DNA from: Prevotella melaninogenica
Lineage (GTDB): Bacteria > Bacteroidota > Bacteroidia > Bacteroidales > Bacteroidaceae
Length of the DNA stretch: 64,000 nucleotides
Reading direction: 5' to 3'
Assembly: GCF_018127925.1 (NCBI RefSeq)
Contig: NZ_CP072348.1
Coordinates: 565,501 to 629,500, forward strand
Part shown: one piece after another, positions 16,083 to 26,151 of the stretch
Position numbering within the stretch: position 1 is the stretch's first letter
Layout of the letters: every line of letters begins with the position of its first letter
Notes under the pieces: model-generated
The model's database searches: none
What the model saw: the letters and a program-made list of their open reading frames with translations, nothing else
What the model was told of the DNA's origin: nothing
Translations under genes and position numbers: made by a program

Positions 16083-17477
16083 ATGAAAGAATTAATATGC
16101 CCTAACTGCCATAAGGCATTTACTGTTGACGAAGCAGACTATGCTTCTATCGTTAATCAAGTAAAGAATACAGAGTTTAACGAGGAGGTTAACCGTCGTA
16201 TAGCTGAGCTTCATGAGCAGCACAAGGCAGAACAAGCCTTAGCAACTGCAAAGACAGAACAAACCTTTCAGCACCAACTTTCTAAGAAAGAACTTGAACT
16301 TGGTGCCAAAGATGCTGAGATTGAACGTCTGAAGAGTGAGAAAGAAAGTGAACTTACAAAGCTAAAGAGTTCATTCTCAGCCGAGATAGAGGTGCTTAAA
16401 ACACAGTTAGAAAACATTGCAACTCAGAAGAAGAATGAGATGATGATTGCTTTGGCAGAGAAGGAGCAGCAGATATCTAAGCTTAACTCTGTCATAGAAC
16501 AAAATGAAAATAAGTTGCAACTTGTACTCATGGAGGAACGTAGTAAAGCTCAGAAAGAGGTTCAAGCAAAGGACACTGAAATCTCTCAGCTTCGTTCTGC
16601 AGTAGAATTAGAGAAGCGTGAAGCACAACTTCATGAGGCATCACTCATCAAACATCATGAGAATGAACTTCGAATGAAGCAGGATTTAGTGGACTACTAT
16701 AAAGACTTGAAGACCAAGATGTCTACCAAGATGGTTGGTGAAACGCTTGAACAGCATTGTAGTATAGAGTTTGACCAGTATATCCGACCAATGATGCCTA
16801 CTGCTTACTTTGAGAAAGACAATGATGCAAGCGATGGTACAAAGGGAGACTTCATCTTTCGTGCGGAAGAAGATGGTACGGAGTATATCTCTATCATGTT
16901 CGAAATGAAGAATGAAATGGATACTACTGCCACAAAACATAAGAACGATGACTTCTTGAAAAAGCTTGATGATGACCGCAAAAAGAAAGGTTGTGAGTTT
17001 GCTGTTTTAGTCAGTCTTCTTGAAGCTGATAATGAACTTTATAATACTGGCATTGTAAACAAGAGTCATCTGTACCCAAAGATGTACGTTATTCGTCCAC
17101 AGTTCTTCGTTCCATTTATTAATCTTCTTGTACAAACGTCAAAGAAGAGTTTAGAATATAAGAAGCAACTTATTCTTTCACAGAGCAAAGAGGTGGATGT
17201 CACCAACTTTGAAAATAAGATTGAAGACTTCAAAACTAAGTTTGGGCGACATTATGAGATGGCATCTAAGAAGTTTAATGATGCTATTAAGGATATTGAT
17301 GCTACAATTATAAAACTTCAAAAGGTACGTGAGGAACTTTTAAGTAGTGAGAATAATCTTCGTCTTGCTAATAAAGACACAGACGATCTTACAATACGTA
17401 GGCTAACGTACATGAATCCTACGATGAAAGCTAAGTTTGACGAAGCCCGTAAGAATAACCAGAATATAACAGAATAA
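16083..17477 (+). CDS. DUF2130 coiled-coil protein with nuclease-like C-terminus
   Basis: 464 residues. It has a CPNC zinc-ribbon half-motif at the start (C6-x2-C9). A long heptad-rich coiled coil (about 40-210) is full of Glu/Lys/Gln. The DUF2130 domain follows, with KGDFIF (about 260) and then SIMFEMKNEMD, matching the D...E-x-K layout of PD-(D/E)XK enzymes. That makes a DNA-cutting or DNA-repair role plausible but unproven. A DIP1984-type gene follows after 20 bp, probably in the same operon. Confidence 0.8.
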   Translation: MKELICPNCHKAFTVDEADYASIVNQVKNTEFNEEVNRRIAELHEQHKAEQALATAKTEQTFQHQLSKKELELGAKDAEIERLKSEKESELTKLKSSFSAEIEVLKTQLENIATQKKNEMMIALAEKEQQISKLNSVIEQNENKLQLVLMEERSKAQKEVQAKDTEISQLRSAVELEKREAQLHEASLIKHHENELRMKQDLVDYYKDLKTKMSTKMVGETLEQHCSIEFDQYIRPMMPTAYFEKDNDASDGTKGDFIFRAEEDGTEYISIMFEMKNEMDTTATKHKNDDFLKKLDDDRKKKGCEFAVLVSLLEADNELYNTGIVNKSHLYPKMYVIRPQFFVPFINLLVQTSKKSLEYKKQLILSQSKEVDVTNFENKIEDFKTKFGRHYEMASKKFNDAIKDIDATIIKLQKVREELLSSENNLRLANKDTDDLTIRRLTYMNPTMKAKFDEARKNNQNITE

Positions 17478-17497
17478 TTACAAAAAAGCATATCACA

Positions 17498-17953
17498 ATG
17501 AAATTAGCAGAGGCATTAGCTATTCGTAAGGATACACAAAAAAGAATAGAACAGCTTAAAAGTAGAATACTGAATAATGTTCGAGTACAGGAAGGAGATT
17601 CTCCATCAGAAGAACCTGAGGAGTTGATGAAAGAAATGGATGCTTGTCTGAATACTCTTTTCGCTTTAATATTCAAGATTAACAAGACAAACATGAATAC
17701 TATTAGTGAAGGGCGGACTATTACAGAAATGATGGCAGAACGTGATATTCTCTCTATGCGTATTACGTCACTTCGAGAAATCTTTAATAAAGCGTCAGAA
17801 TCTCAGGAGCGTTACAGCCGTTCTGAAATCAAAATGGTAACAACTATAGATATCAAGCCTTTAGGTAAGAAGATTGATGACTTATCTAAGCAATTACGCG
17901 AACTTGATATGAAGATACAGACACTAAACTTCACAACTGAACTAATGGAGTAA
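17498..17953 (+). CDS. DIP1984-family protein
   Basis: 151 residues, predominantly helical with two coiled-coil hairpins and no signal or membrane segment. The start KLAEALAIRKDTQKRIEQLK and the central NKTN...I.EGRTITEMMAERD are the family's pattern. The function is unknown; some members were annotated as septicolysin-like without firm evidence. The 20-bp spacing after the DUF2130 gene suggests co-expression. Confidence 0.78.
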   Translation: MKLAEALAIRKDTQKRIEQLKSRILNNVRVQEGDSPSEEPEELMKEMDACLNTLFALIFKINKTNMNTISEGRTITEMMAERDILSMRITSLREIFNKASESQERYSRSEIKMVTTIDIKPLGKKIDDLSKQLRELDMKIQTLNFTTELME

Positions 17954-18194
17954 TCTTTATAAAGAATATAAGAAGATTAAAGAAACATTTTAAGGTGTAG
18001 TCTTATTATGTTGTAGGTGTGAGCTAAAAAAACATTACATCAGAGTACGGGGTTTCTGAGGATTTATTTGCAGGTTGCATTTCCCAGCATATAATGTCTA
18101 AAAAGACTGGTACGGTGTACTTTGCATTTTGCATATAGCATTACCATTAGCTGACTATAACATATTTGACGAGGGTGGGATAGGGAATTTTTCT

Positions 18195-19500
18195 GGCTCT
18201 TCCGTTAAATGCGTAGACTCCTATCATGCAGTGCATATAGTCTTAATTTGAAGTATTCTTCATTTCTGAACCCATATATCTGTCTTTTCAAAACTTTTAT
18301 TTTGTTGTTAATTCCTTCTATTGTTCCGTTTGTTATATAATGGTCATACCATGCTAATATGTATGTCTTGTATGCTCTAATAGTTGACGCCATTTTCATT
18401 AATGGTTGTATTTTGGATTCTATAGCTTGCTTTACCCATTCATCCAACACAGCTTTAGCCTTTTGCTTACTACACTGATTCCATATTTCCTTAAGATCTT
18501 CTTTGAGATAATAGGCAATCATTAGCGGACGGTTTAGGCTTAGTGCGTTCTCCAGTCTATTTCTGTGTGCATGATCAAAGATATCATTTCCATTTCTGAG
18601 TAACAACCAACGTGTTCCTTTGATTACTTTACGCTTGTTGATGTCCTTTTCCTCATGCTATAACTGTCTCCTTAGCAAGTCCAGCTTTTCGTTCATAAGC
18701 TTGGTTACATGAAAGTGGTCTACTACAAGTGCTGCATTGGGAAGATGCTCACTTACAGCTCGTGTATATGCGGCAGAAAGGTCTGTACATACTGCTTGTA
18801 TATGCTCTTTGTCTTTGCCGAGCCGTTCCCAAAATCCATCAAGAGCATTCTTGCCATTACCATCACCGACATAAACAATATGACCATTATCCAAATCTAC
18901 AACTATGGTCTTGTATACATGCCCCTTATGAGTGGCAAACTCATCAATGGAAATACGCCTTAACATGGAAAGGTCTGGGTTAGAGTAATTTGACTGTAGA
19001 AACTCCATCTGTATATTACGTACTACATCCCAGGATACCTGTAGGAACCATGATATATCTTGAATTGTTGCAAAGCGAGACAGGTCAAACACCATATTTG
19101 CAAAAGCTATAGTGTGCCGACGTTTTCCTTTCGCAAAGTCGATGTTTTCTTGTTTGATACAGCCGCAGTCGTGACATTGAATACGATGTACACGCATGTC
19201 CAGATAGGTCTTGCTCAGACCTATGGGAACACTTACAAAGCGACGAATATGACTGCCGTTACGATTAATATTATGACTTCCACATACAGGACAACAAAGT
19301 TTTTCCTTTGGAGTTTGGATTTCTAAAACTAAGTTATTACCTTCGTAGCGCAGATTCTGACAATCTTGTTGGGAGACGCCTAAGGCGTTTTGCATTATGC
19401 TGGTATTCATGTTCTTGAAGTTTGGTCACTACAAAGATACATAATACCAGCTTTTTATATATAACTAATCAGAGATATCTATCCATTTAACGGAAGAACC
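18195..19500 (-). mobile_element. ISL3-family insertion sequence, copy 1 (1306 bp)
   Basis: Bounded by terminal inverted repeats ggctcttccgttaaatg (left) and the complement of ggttcttccgttaaatg (right, ending at 19500). The 8-bp target duplication atttttct is present on both sides (18187-18194 and 19501-19508). It is nearly identical to copy 2 but inverted. Its transposase has an internal amber codon. Confidence 0.93.
18205..19410 (-). pseudogene. ISL3-family transposase, nonsense mutant
   Basis: A 401-codon DDE transposase gene interrupted at codon 251 by TAG (18658-18660), where copy 2 has TGG (Trp). The N-terminal part has CPVCGSHNINRNG zinc-finger cysteines, then the DDE core with ISIDEFATHKG, CTDLSAAY and VVDHFHV. 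The C-terminal part holds the conserved IEGINNKIKVLKRQIYGFRN segment. Without suppression only a 250-residue protein is made, missing the C-terminal catalytic part, so this copy is probably inactive on its own. Confidence 0.9.
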
Positions 19501-20087
19501 ATTTTTCTTAAGTGCTATTGCTGAATTTAAATTCTAAGATTAAACATAAAGCAATAGATTCCTAATTTTTGAGAAAACAAAAATTCTCATTATAACATTA
19601 AACAAACGAACGCTACGATACCTTTAGCGGACCTATAAGAGAAAGGTACACTCTTTTCTAAGAATCAGTTTTGGTAACTTTCATTCAAATTTCATGATAT
19701 ATTGAAAGTTAGTAACATAAATCATTGAAAGTCAGAATCAGATGATAAAGTAGGGATTTATATGATTTTATAATTTGACAGTGAGTTACAAGTTATCTAT
19801 TTATCATAATATTCATTATATATTAAGCATATAAAGAGATATTAAAAACCATTAGGCGTTAGTTATATTCTTACTTATAAAATTAGTAATCAAAGAGAAA
19901 ATAAGTCTGTTTGCATAACAGAAACTATACAAATAAGCTAAAATGATAAAATAAGAAACAAAAAAACAGCTTCAAATAAAAATGAATAACTTTAAAACTT
20001 AAGAAATAAATCGTTTCTAAATATCATGTCATACTAACCTAATTAAAACATCTTTGTAAATAATTTTCACCCATTGCTTTTTAATTG
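19501..20087. other. AT-rich DNA between the two IS copies
   Basis: No gene. Apart from the 8-bp target duplication at its left edge I see nothing here. It continues into a 22-bp-period array and then the second IS. Confidence 0.6.
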
Positions 20088-20109
20088 AAGTTAAATTAGA
20101 TGTCAATTA

Positions 20110-20187
20110 AGGCTTAATTGACTTGCTAAAGACGCCCTTTTGCAACCTTATTAACGCCCTTTTGAAGTCCAACTAAGCACCTTTTCT
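20110..20187. repeat. 22-bp-period array, family B (locus 1)
   Basis: Units start at 20110, 20132, 20154 and 20176: aggcttaattgacttgctaa..., acgcccttttgcaacctta..., acgcccttttgaagtccaac..., agcaccttttc.... The pattern is (A/G)CNCCCTTTTGaag...aatta. Relatives occur at 28937, 38065 and 57001. Confidence 0.7.
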
Positions 20188-20330
20188 TTTGCTGTTTTGT
20201 AACTTGTTGAGGTTTAAATACTTACAAAGGACGTCCAGAATAGCATTTTTGAACATTATAAATGACTATTTTCAAGAATTAGTGTAAAGTTTTGTACACG
20301 ACGAAAGTACTAAAATTCTAATTATTTTAT

Positions 20331-21638
20331 GGTTCTTCCGTTAAATGGATAGATATCTCTGATTAGTTATATATAAAAAGCTGGTATTATGTATCTTTGT
20401 AGTGACCAAACTTCAAGAACATGAATACCAGCATAATGCAAAACGCCTTAGGCGTCTCCCAACAAGATTGTCAGAATCTGCGCTACGAAGGTAATAACTT
20501 AGTTTTAGAAATCCAAACTCCAAAGGAAAAACTTTGTTGTCCTGTATGTGGAAGTCATAATATTAATCGTAACGGCAGTCATATTCGTCGCTTTGTAAGT
20601 GTTCCCATAGGTCTGAGCAAGACCTATCTGGACATGCGTGTACATCGTATTCAATGTCACGACTGCGGCTGTATCAAACAAGAAAACATCGACTTTGCGA
20701 AAGGAAAACGTCGGCACACTATAGCTTTTGCAAATATGGTGTTTGACCTGTCTCGCTTTGCAACAATTCAAGATATATCATGGTTCCTACAGGTATCCTG
20801 GGATGTAGTACGTAATATACAGATGGAGTTTCTACAGTCAAATTACTCTAACCCAGACCTTTCCATGTTAAGGCGTATTTCCATTGATGAGTTTGCCACT
20901 CATAAGGGGCATGTATACAAGACCATAGTTGTAGATTTGGATAATGGTCATATTGTTTATGTCGGTGATGGTAATGGCAAGAATGCTCTTGATGGATTTT
21001 GGGAACGGCTCGGCAAAGACAAAGAGCATATACAAGCAGTATGTACAGACCTTTCTGCCGCATATACACGAGCTGTAAGTGAGCATCTTCCCAATGCAGC
21101 ACTTGTAGTAGACCACTTTCATGTAACCAAGCTTATGAACGAAAAGCTGGACTTGCTAAGGAGACAGTTATGGCATGAGGAAAAGGACATCAACAAGCGT
21201 AAAGTAATCAAAGGAACACGTTGGTTGTTACTCAGAAATGGAAATGATATCTTTGATCATGCACACAGAAATAGACTGGAGAACGCACTAAGCCTAAACC
21301 GTCCGCTAATGATTGCCTATTATCTCAAAGAAGAGATCTTAAGGAAATATGGAATCAGTGTAGTAAGCAAAAGGCTAAAGCTGTGTTGGATGAATGGGTA
21401 AAGCAAGCTATAGAATCCAAAATACAACCATTAATGAAAATGGCGTCAACTATTAGAGCATACAAGACATACATATTAGCATGGTATGACCATTATATAA
21501 CAAACGGAACAATAGAAGGAATTAACAACAAAATAAAAGTTTTGAAAAGACAGATATATGGGTTCAGAAATGAAGAATACTTCAAATTAAGACTATATGC
21601 ACTGCATGATAGGAGTCTACGCATTTAACGGAAGAGCC
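20331..21638 (+). mobile_element. ISL3-family insertion sequence, copy 2 (1308 bp)
   Basis: Terminal repeats as in copy 1 but in the opposite orientation, with its own 8-bp target duplication tattttat (20323-20330 and 21639-21646). It is two bases longer than copy 1 because of an extra AG near 21333. Different duplications mean two separate insertions. Confidence 0.93.
20421..21628 (+). pseudogene. ISL3-family transposase, frameshift mutant
   Basis: The same gene as in copy 1, with the Trp codon intact at 21171-21173 but a 2-bp insertion (aagAGatctt, about 21332-21335). Translation runs into the wrong frame and stops at 21401. The original C-terminal frame resumes as an open frame at 21383-21628. 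The product would lack the end of the catalytic domain. Together the two copies contain one undamaged version of every segment. Confidence 0.9.
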
Positions 21639-21754
21639 TATTTTATTGCTATAAGACGTTGGATTATACATTAATAATTTATTGTATAACGAAGAAATCT
21701 ATTTATGTTATGGGAACCCCAATAGCATTTGTCATAACTACAAACAATAAAAAT

Positions 21755-21790
21755 AGGAGATAATCACTATTATAAGCAATTATCCCCTAC
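21755..21790 (-). terminator. Possible terminator after enolase
   Basis: An imperfect stem ggagataat / attatcccc about 45 bp past the enolase stop codon, in AT-rich DNA. Confidence 0.35.
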
Positions 21791-21831
21791 TCTATAAAAA
21801 TTCATTTAATCACACAAGGTGATAAAATGGA

Positions 21832-23142
<1,311 letters not shown>

Positions 23143-23193
23143 TTATATGTTTATTAAAAATCAGTTATATTTTTAACTTTCTTTTTCTCCTTG

Positions 23194-23201
23194 CAAAGTT
23201 A
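23194..23201 (-). promoter_or_regulatory. -7 box for enolase
   Basis: On the minus strand TAACTTTG followed by CAAGG, about 55 bp before the ATG. Confidence 0.55.
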
Positions 23202-23265
23202 ATAAAAAAAGTCGTAAACCTCTCCTAACAATACGTTATATTTATGTTTTTGACAAAATTAACGT

Positions 23266-23841
23266 TTATCCCATTATGATAACTGTAACTCCACGTGCTG
23301 CTTGTGCTCCCATGACAAGTGCTTGTTCAATATCGGCTGTTTTGCTTGGACCGGATATAAAACAGCCGTAACCATAGTCTGTCATGTTAATCTTTTTATA
23401 TGCTTCATGCATATTATTGACGATATTGTTACGTTGAACGAGGATAACAAGGTTTTCTGATATGAAACAAACAACTCTTTCTTTCATTGTTTGTGGCACC
23501 CATACACATCCGTTCTCTGCTACAGCAATTTCTCCCTGAATGATTCCAACATCTGTTCCATTGAGGTCTTGTGCCTTTAAAACAGTGTCAGGATTAAGGT
23601 CTGCCTTTATTCCTTTTACACTTGAAGCCAATATCTTAGCATCAGGATAAGCCTTTTGTATCAGTGCATTGATATCATCTTCTGCCTTAGCCTCAATGAC
23701 TTCACAGCCTACAATATGACTCATCTCGATAAATCGCTGTACTACATCTTGATATTTAATACCCTCAATAGGCTTCTCGGGCATATCAAACTGTTCTTTT
23801 GTATTACGTCGTAATTTGCTAAATAAATCTTCTTTATTCAT
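23266..23841 (-). CDS. lutC: Lactate utilization protein C (LUD domain)
   Basis: 191 residues, a single LUD-fold domain, third gene of lutABC. The LutABC complex oxidises L-lactate to pyruvate through iron-sulfur proteins. LutC itself carries no cluster. Recognisable parts are the central DLNPDTVLKAQDLNGTDVGIIQGEIAVAENG strand pair (typical LUD) and the C-terminal FISGPSKTADIEQALVMGAQAARGVTVIIM. It overlaps lutB by 8 bp, indicating translational coupling. Confidence 0.9.
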   Translation of the reverse strand: MNKEDLFSKLRRNTKEQFDMPEKPIEGIKYQDVVQRFIEMSHIVGCEVIEAKAEDDINALIQKAYPDAKILASSVKGIKADLNPDTVLKAQDLNGTDVGIIQGEIAVAENGCVWVPQTMKERVVCFISENLVILVQRNNIVNNMHEAYKKINMTDYGYGCFISGPSKTADIEQALVMGAQAARGVTVIIMG

Positions 23842-25216
23842 GCTTCAATTCCTCCATTGCGTGCTTAAATATGACATGGAAAGGCTTTTTCGCAAACTTT
23901 GGCATTGTATGACCAATGCTCCATGGATTAAGCTTTATATCCATTAGCGATTCTGGTATGTGATTGGCTACTGATGAATTACGAAGTAAAGCATCATAAA
24001 TATGATAGTTTTCGTAAACAACTTTCATTCCTTCTGCCATCACTTTCTTCTCTTTGTTCTCTGTTCCATACGTTTCAAGGCTCTGACGCCAGCGATAAAT
24101 CTGACTACCAGGAGTTACCTTTGCAGGGCAAACACAATCACAACTCAAACATAATGAGCATGCAGAAACATTACCACTGTGCTGTTTTGAATTCTTTAGC
24201 ATACCAAGATTAACTCCAATAGGACCTGGAATAAAGTAACTATATGAATAACCTCCTGAACGACGATAGACAGGGCAAGTATTCATACATGCACCACATC
24301 GAATACACTTCAGTGTCATCCAATGTTCTTTATTAGCAATCATGTCACTACGACCATTGTCTACTAATATTACATGCATCTCACCTCCTGGTCGTGCCTT
24401 ACGGAATTGAGAGGTAAAGGCAGTTGATGGTTGCCCTGTTCCACTACGTGCTAATAAGCGTTGGAACACTGCCAACGAATCATAATCAGGAATAACTTTC
24501 TCAATACCCATGGCAACAATATGTAATTTAGGTACTGAAGTTGACATGTCAGCATTACCTTCATTAGTGCAGACAACGCAATCTCCTGTCGCAGCAACAC
24601 CAAAGTTACAACCTGTAAGTCCTGCATCAGCATCCATAAAATCACCACGCAAATCTTCACGTGCACAACGTGTAAGATAAGTTGGGTCATGATTTCCTTT
24701 CTCTTTAGAGATTCCTTTCTCTTCAAACATCTCTCCAATCTCATCACGAGTCAAGTGAATAGCAGGCATAACAATATGCGCTGGCTTCAAATGCATGAGT
24801 TGAAGAATTCGCTCACCAAGGTCGGATTCAACGACATTGATTCCTCTCTTTATCAGATAAGGATTCATTTCGCATTCCTCGGTCAGCATTGATTTAGATT
24901 TAACGAGTTTCTTTACTTTATGAGATTCAAGTATCCCATAAACCATTTCATTAAACTCTTGTGCATCTTTTGCAAAATGAACAATAACACCATTACGTTC
25001 CAAACTATTAGAGAATTGCTCTAAATAGTCAGCTAAATGGGTTGCTGTATGCTCTTTTATTCGACTTGCATGTTCACGTAAATCCTCCCATTCTGGTAGC
25101 TCTGCCGCTGCAGCATCTCTTTTCTGACGTAATGACCAAAATGTACGGTCATGTCGCTCAACCTTCTTAGGGTCTTTCAGAAACTCTTTTGCTTTTTTAG
25201 AATGATATGTTGACAT
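23834..25216 (-). CDS. lutB: Lactate utilization iron-sulfur protein B
   Basis: 460 residues. The N-terminal LUD domain (about 60-290) contains ATGDCVVCTNEGNADMS. Two 4Fe-4S motifs follow: CIRCGACMNTCP (304-315) and CSLCLSCDCVCP (353-364). It is the electron-carrying subunit of the LutABC lactate oxidase complex. Length and domain order are as usual. It lies between lutA (34 bp upstream) and lutC (8-bp overlap). Confidence 0.93.
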   Translation of the reverse strand: MSTYHSKKAKEFLKDPKKVERHDRTFWSLRQKRDAAAAELPEWEDLREHASRIKEHTATHLADYLEQFSNSLERNGVIVHFAKDAQEFNEMVYGILESHKVKKLVKSKSMLTEECEMNPYLIKRGINVVESDLGERILQLMHLKPAHIVMPAIHLTRDEIGEMFEEKGISKEKGNHDPTYLTRCAREDLRGDFMDADAGLTGCNFGVAATGDCVVCTNEGNADMSTSVPKLHIVAMGIEKVIPDYDSLAVFQRLLARSGTGQPSTAFTSQFRKARPGGEMHVILVDNGRSDMIANKEHWMTLKCIRCGACMNTCPVYRRSGGYSYSYFIPGPIGVNLGMLKNSKQHSGNVSACSLCLSCDCVCPAKVTPGSQIYRWRQSLETYGTENKEKKVMAEGMKVVYENYHIYDALLRNSSVANHIPESLMDIKLNPWSIGHTMPKFAKKPFHVIFKHAMEELKHE

Positions 25217-25250
25217 AACTCTTTTGTCTTTTATAACCTTTATATAAATA

Positions 25251-25982
25251 TCATAAACCTGCAGCTAAGATCTCAGCTACATGCATGAACTTGATAGGAT
25301 AGTGGTTCTTTCCTGCTACACCCTGCATGTGCATTAAGCATGAACTATCCGAACCAGTAATAAACTCAGCTCCCGTATCCATATGACGTTTCACTTTATC
25401 GTTACCCATGGCAGTGCTGATATAAGGTTCTTCAACAGCAAACATACCACCAAAACCGCAACATTCATCCTTGCGATCAGGTTCTTTAACTGTGATACCT
25501 TCCTTGAGTTTCAATAATTCAACTATCTTATTTACAGGTTTCTCTTGCAATTCAGAAGGTGTACTAAGCGTTAATTCACGTACACCATGACAAGAGTTAT
25601 GAACAGACACGACATGAGGAAAACTTCCAGGAAGTTCCTTTACCTTCAGAACATCATGTAAGAATTCTACCAACTCCATTGTTTTCTTAGGTGTCTGACA
25701 CTCATGATCGAGTATTTGTGGGTAATTAACCCGCACAAAAGCAGCACAAGATACACTCGGTGTTACGATATAATCGAAGTCTTTAAACTTATCCTCAAAA
25801 CGTCCAGCAAGGTGATTTGACATACGCTGAAAGCCACCATTTGCCATTGGTTGACCACAACAAGTCTGATGTTCGGGATAGACTACATCTATTTTTAGCT
25901 TTTTCAAAAGCTTATAAGTTGCTACGCCTACTTGTGGATAAAGTGCATCGACGTAGCATGGAATAAAGAGACCAACTCTCAT
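25251..25982 (-). CDS. lutA: Lactate utilization protein A (CCG domains)
   Basis: 243 residues with two cysteine-rich CCG domains: QTCCGQP (CCG at 41-43) and DECCGFGGMF (CCG at 174-176), with further Cys at about 79 and 131. Such domains bind 4Fe-4S clusters as in glycolate oxidase GlcF and heterodisulfide reductase. First gene of the lut operon with its own promoter. A D-lactate dehydrogenase-like gene lies 21 kb away, so lactate may be both made and used. Confidence 0.92.
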   Translation of the reverse strand: MRVGLFIPCYVDALYPQVGVATYKLLKKLKIDVVYPEHQTCCGQPMANGGFQRMSNHLAGRFEDKFKDFDYIVTPSVSCAAFVRVNYPQILDHECQTPKKTMELVEFLHDVLKVKELPGSFPHVVSVHNSCHGVRELTLSTPSELQEKPVNKIVELLKLKEGITVKEPDRKDECCGFGGMFAVEEPYISTAMGNDKVKRHMDTGAEFITGSDSSCLMHMQGVAGKNHYPIKFMHVAEILAAGL

Positions 25983-26014
25983 AATTTTATCTTTTCTTGT
26001 TCGTTTCTATGCTA

Positions 26015-26022
26015 CAAATTTA
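26015..26022 (-). promoter_or_regulatory. -7 box for the lutABC operon
   Basis: On the minus strand TAAATTTG followed by TAGC, 33 bp before the lutA ATG. Confidence 0.5.
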
Positions 26023-26107
26023 GATAAAATTACTTAGATAGCATAGGAAAATCGCAAAAAAGACAGGGAATAAAATAAGTTTAATCCTTAACAAAGAATA
26101 TTTTTCT

Positions 26108-26115
26108 TACCTTTG
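26108..26115 (+). promoter_or_regulatory. -7 box for topB
   Basis: TACCTTTG followed by CAAAGG, 36 bp before the ATG at 26152. Confidence 0.6.
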
Positions 26116-26151
26116 CAAAGGTAAAATGGCTTAAAACTAAGAAGAAATTGT

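Noticed and set aside
18195-21638. Composite transposon made of two ISL3 copies
   Set aside because: Each copy has its own different 8-bp target duplication and the DNA between them carries no gene.
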